Of a stretch of 52,414 bases of DNA, positions 52,242-52,414 are shown one piece after another. The notes beneath the pieces are model-generated. The model searched no databases and was not told the DNA's origin. It saw only the letters and a program-made list of their open reading frames with translations. The first letter of the stretch is position 1; every line of letters starts with the position of its first letter. The position numbers and the translations under genes are program-made. Source of the DNA: Lachnospiraceae bacterium (lineage in GTDB: Bacteria > Bacillota > Clostridia > Lachnospirales > Lachnospiraceae); contig JAFSCH010000005.1 in the NCBI GenBank assembly GCA_017436865.1, positions 1 through 52,414 on the forward strand. Reading direction: 5' to 3'.

Positions 52242-52292
52242 TGCCGCATAGCGAGGTTTAAATATGTCAGCAGACATTACCGAAGCTAGCGA
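52242..52292 (+). ncRNA. Ribosomal protein L21 leader RNA (probable)
   Basis: A nested stem is visible: TAGC (52249-52252) with GCTA (52285-52288), GGT (52255-52257) with ACC (52279-52281), and ATGTC (52264-52268) with GACAT (52273-52277) around an AGCA loop. Its place directly before the rplU ribosome site fits the autoregulatory L21 leaders known in Firmicutes. Family membership has not been tested by a covariance model. Confidence 0.65.
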
Positions 52293-52314
52293 GTAATTTT
52301 TTAGGAGGTGCAAT

Positions 52315-52414
52315 ATGTACGCAATTATTGCAACAGGTGGAAAGCAGTACAAGGTTTCCGAAGGTGATGTTATTAAGGTTGAAAAGCTTAATGCTGAAGC
52401 TGGAAGCACTGTAA
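52315..52414 (+). CDS. rplU: 50S ribosomal protein L21, 3' partial
   Basis: The first 33 codons ([20 protein letters not shown] and following) are the conserved start of L21, a 23S rRNA-binding protein. AGGAGG at 52303-52308 precedes the ATG. The frame runs off the window end. It follows rng, a typical Firmicutes order usually continuing with rpmA. Confidence 0.97.
   Translation, partial: MYAIIATGGKQYKVSEGDVIKVEKLNAEAGSTV

Overview
The window is AT-rich chromosomal DNA from a low-GC, spore-forming member of the Clostridia, most probably a gut Lachnospiraceae. Supporting this are clostridial-type sporulation genes (GerW/YtfJ-like, DUF2953, YlbJ-like), a SEDS-penicillin-binding protein fusion, the radical SAM pair (TIGR03960/TIGR03936 types) followed by RNase G and L21, and RecU as the Holliday junction nuclease. 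The assignment rests on gene families and order only.

Bases 1 to about 8550 are the right-hand part of an integrative element whose left end lies outside the window. It carries an unrecognised partial gene, a degenerate resolvase-fold protein coupled to a MazF/PemK-type toxin, a longer recombinase homologue whose catalytic serine is glycine, a small accessory protein, three consecutive large serine recombinases that look active, and a membrane-anchored cargo protein. The element ends inside a chromosomal gene for an XRE-type regulator with a zinc-ribbon domain. That gene lacks its first helices, so bases 8540-8575 are taken as the attachment junction.

From 9457 onward the content is core chromosome. 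ruvA-ruvB-zapA, a U32 peptidase/RlhA-like gene and the FtsW-PBP fusion come first. They are followed by a CheX-like/CheY pair, a Nudix hydrolase, the DUF2953-GerW sporulation pair, a 47-residue membrane protein, a coiled-coil J-domain protein, and rpmB on the opposite strand. Next are an Asp23-family protein, a FakA-like kinase, recG and a DegV protein, converging on pta. A type IIA topoisomerase pair leads into rsmD-coaD, a coiled-coil protein and ylbJ (opposite strand). A run of RNA-modification and repair genes follows (RsuA-type synthase, YgiQ radical SAM, SDR, membrane protein, RluA-type synthase, recU).

A histidine cluster starts from a strong promoter with a structured leader: hisZ-hisG-hisD-hisB, then a HisF-like/HisI/HisE fusion. 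HisZ next to a short-form HisG is the expected two-subunit ATP phosphoribosyltransferase. After a secreted GH25 lysozyme with cell-wall-binding repeats come the two radical SAM genes, rng, and an L21 leader RNA with the first 33 codons of rplU at the right edge. An 82-bp two-hairpin repeat occurs twice in inverted orientation (near 21232 and 33724). The most unusual parts are the degenerate resolvase/MazF cassette and its neighbouring recombinase homologues.
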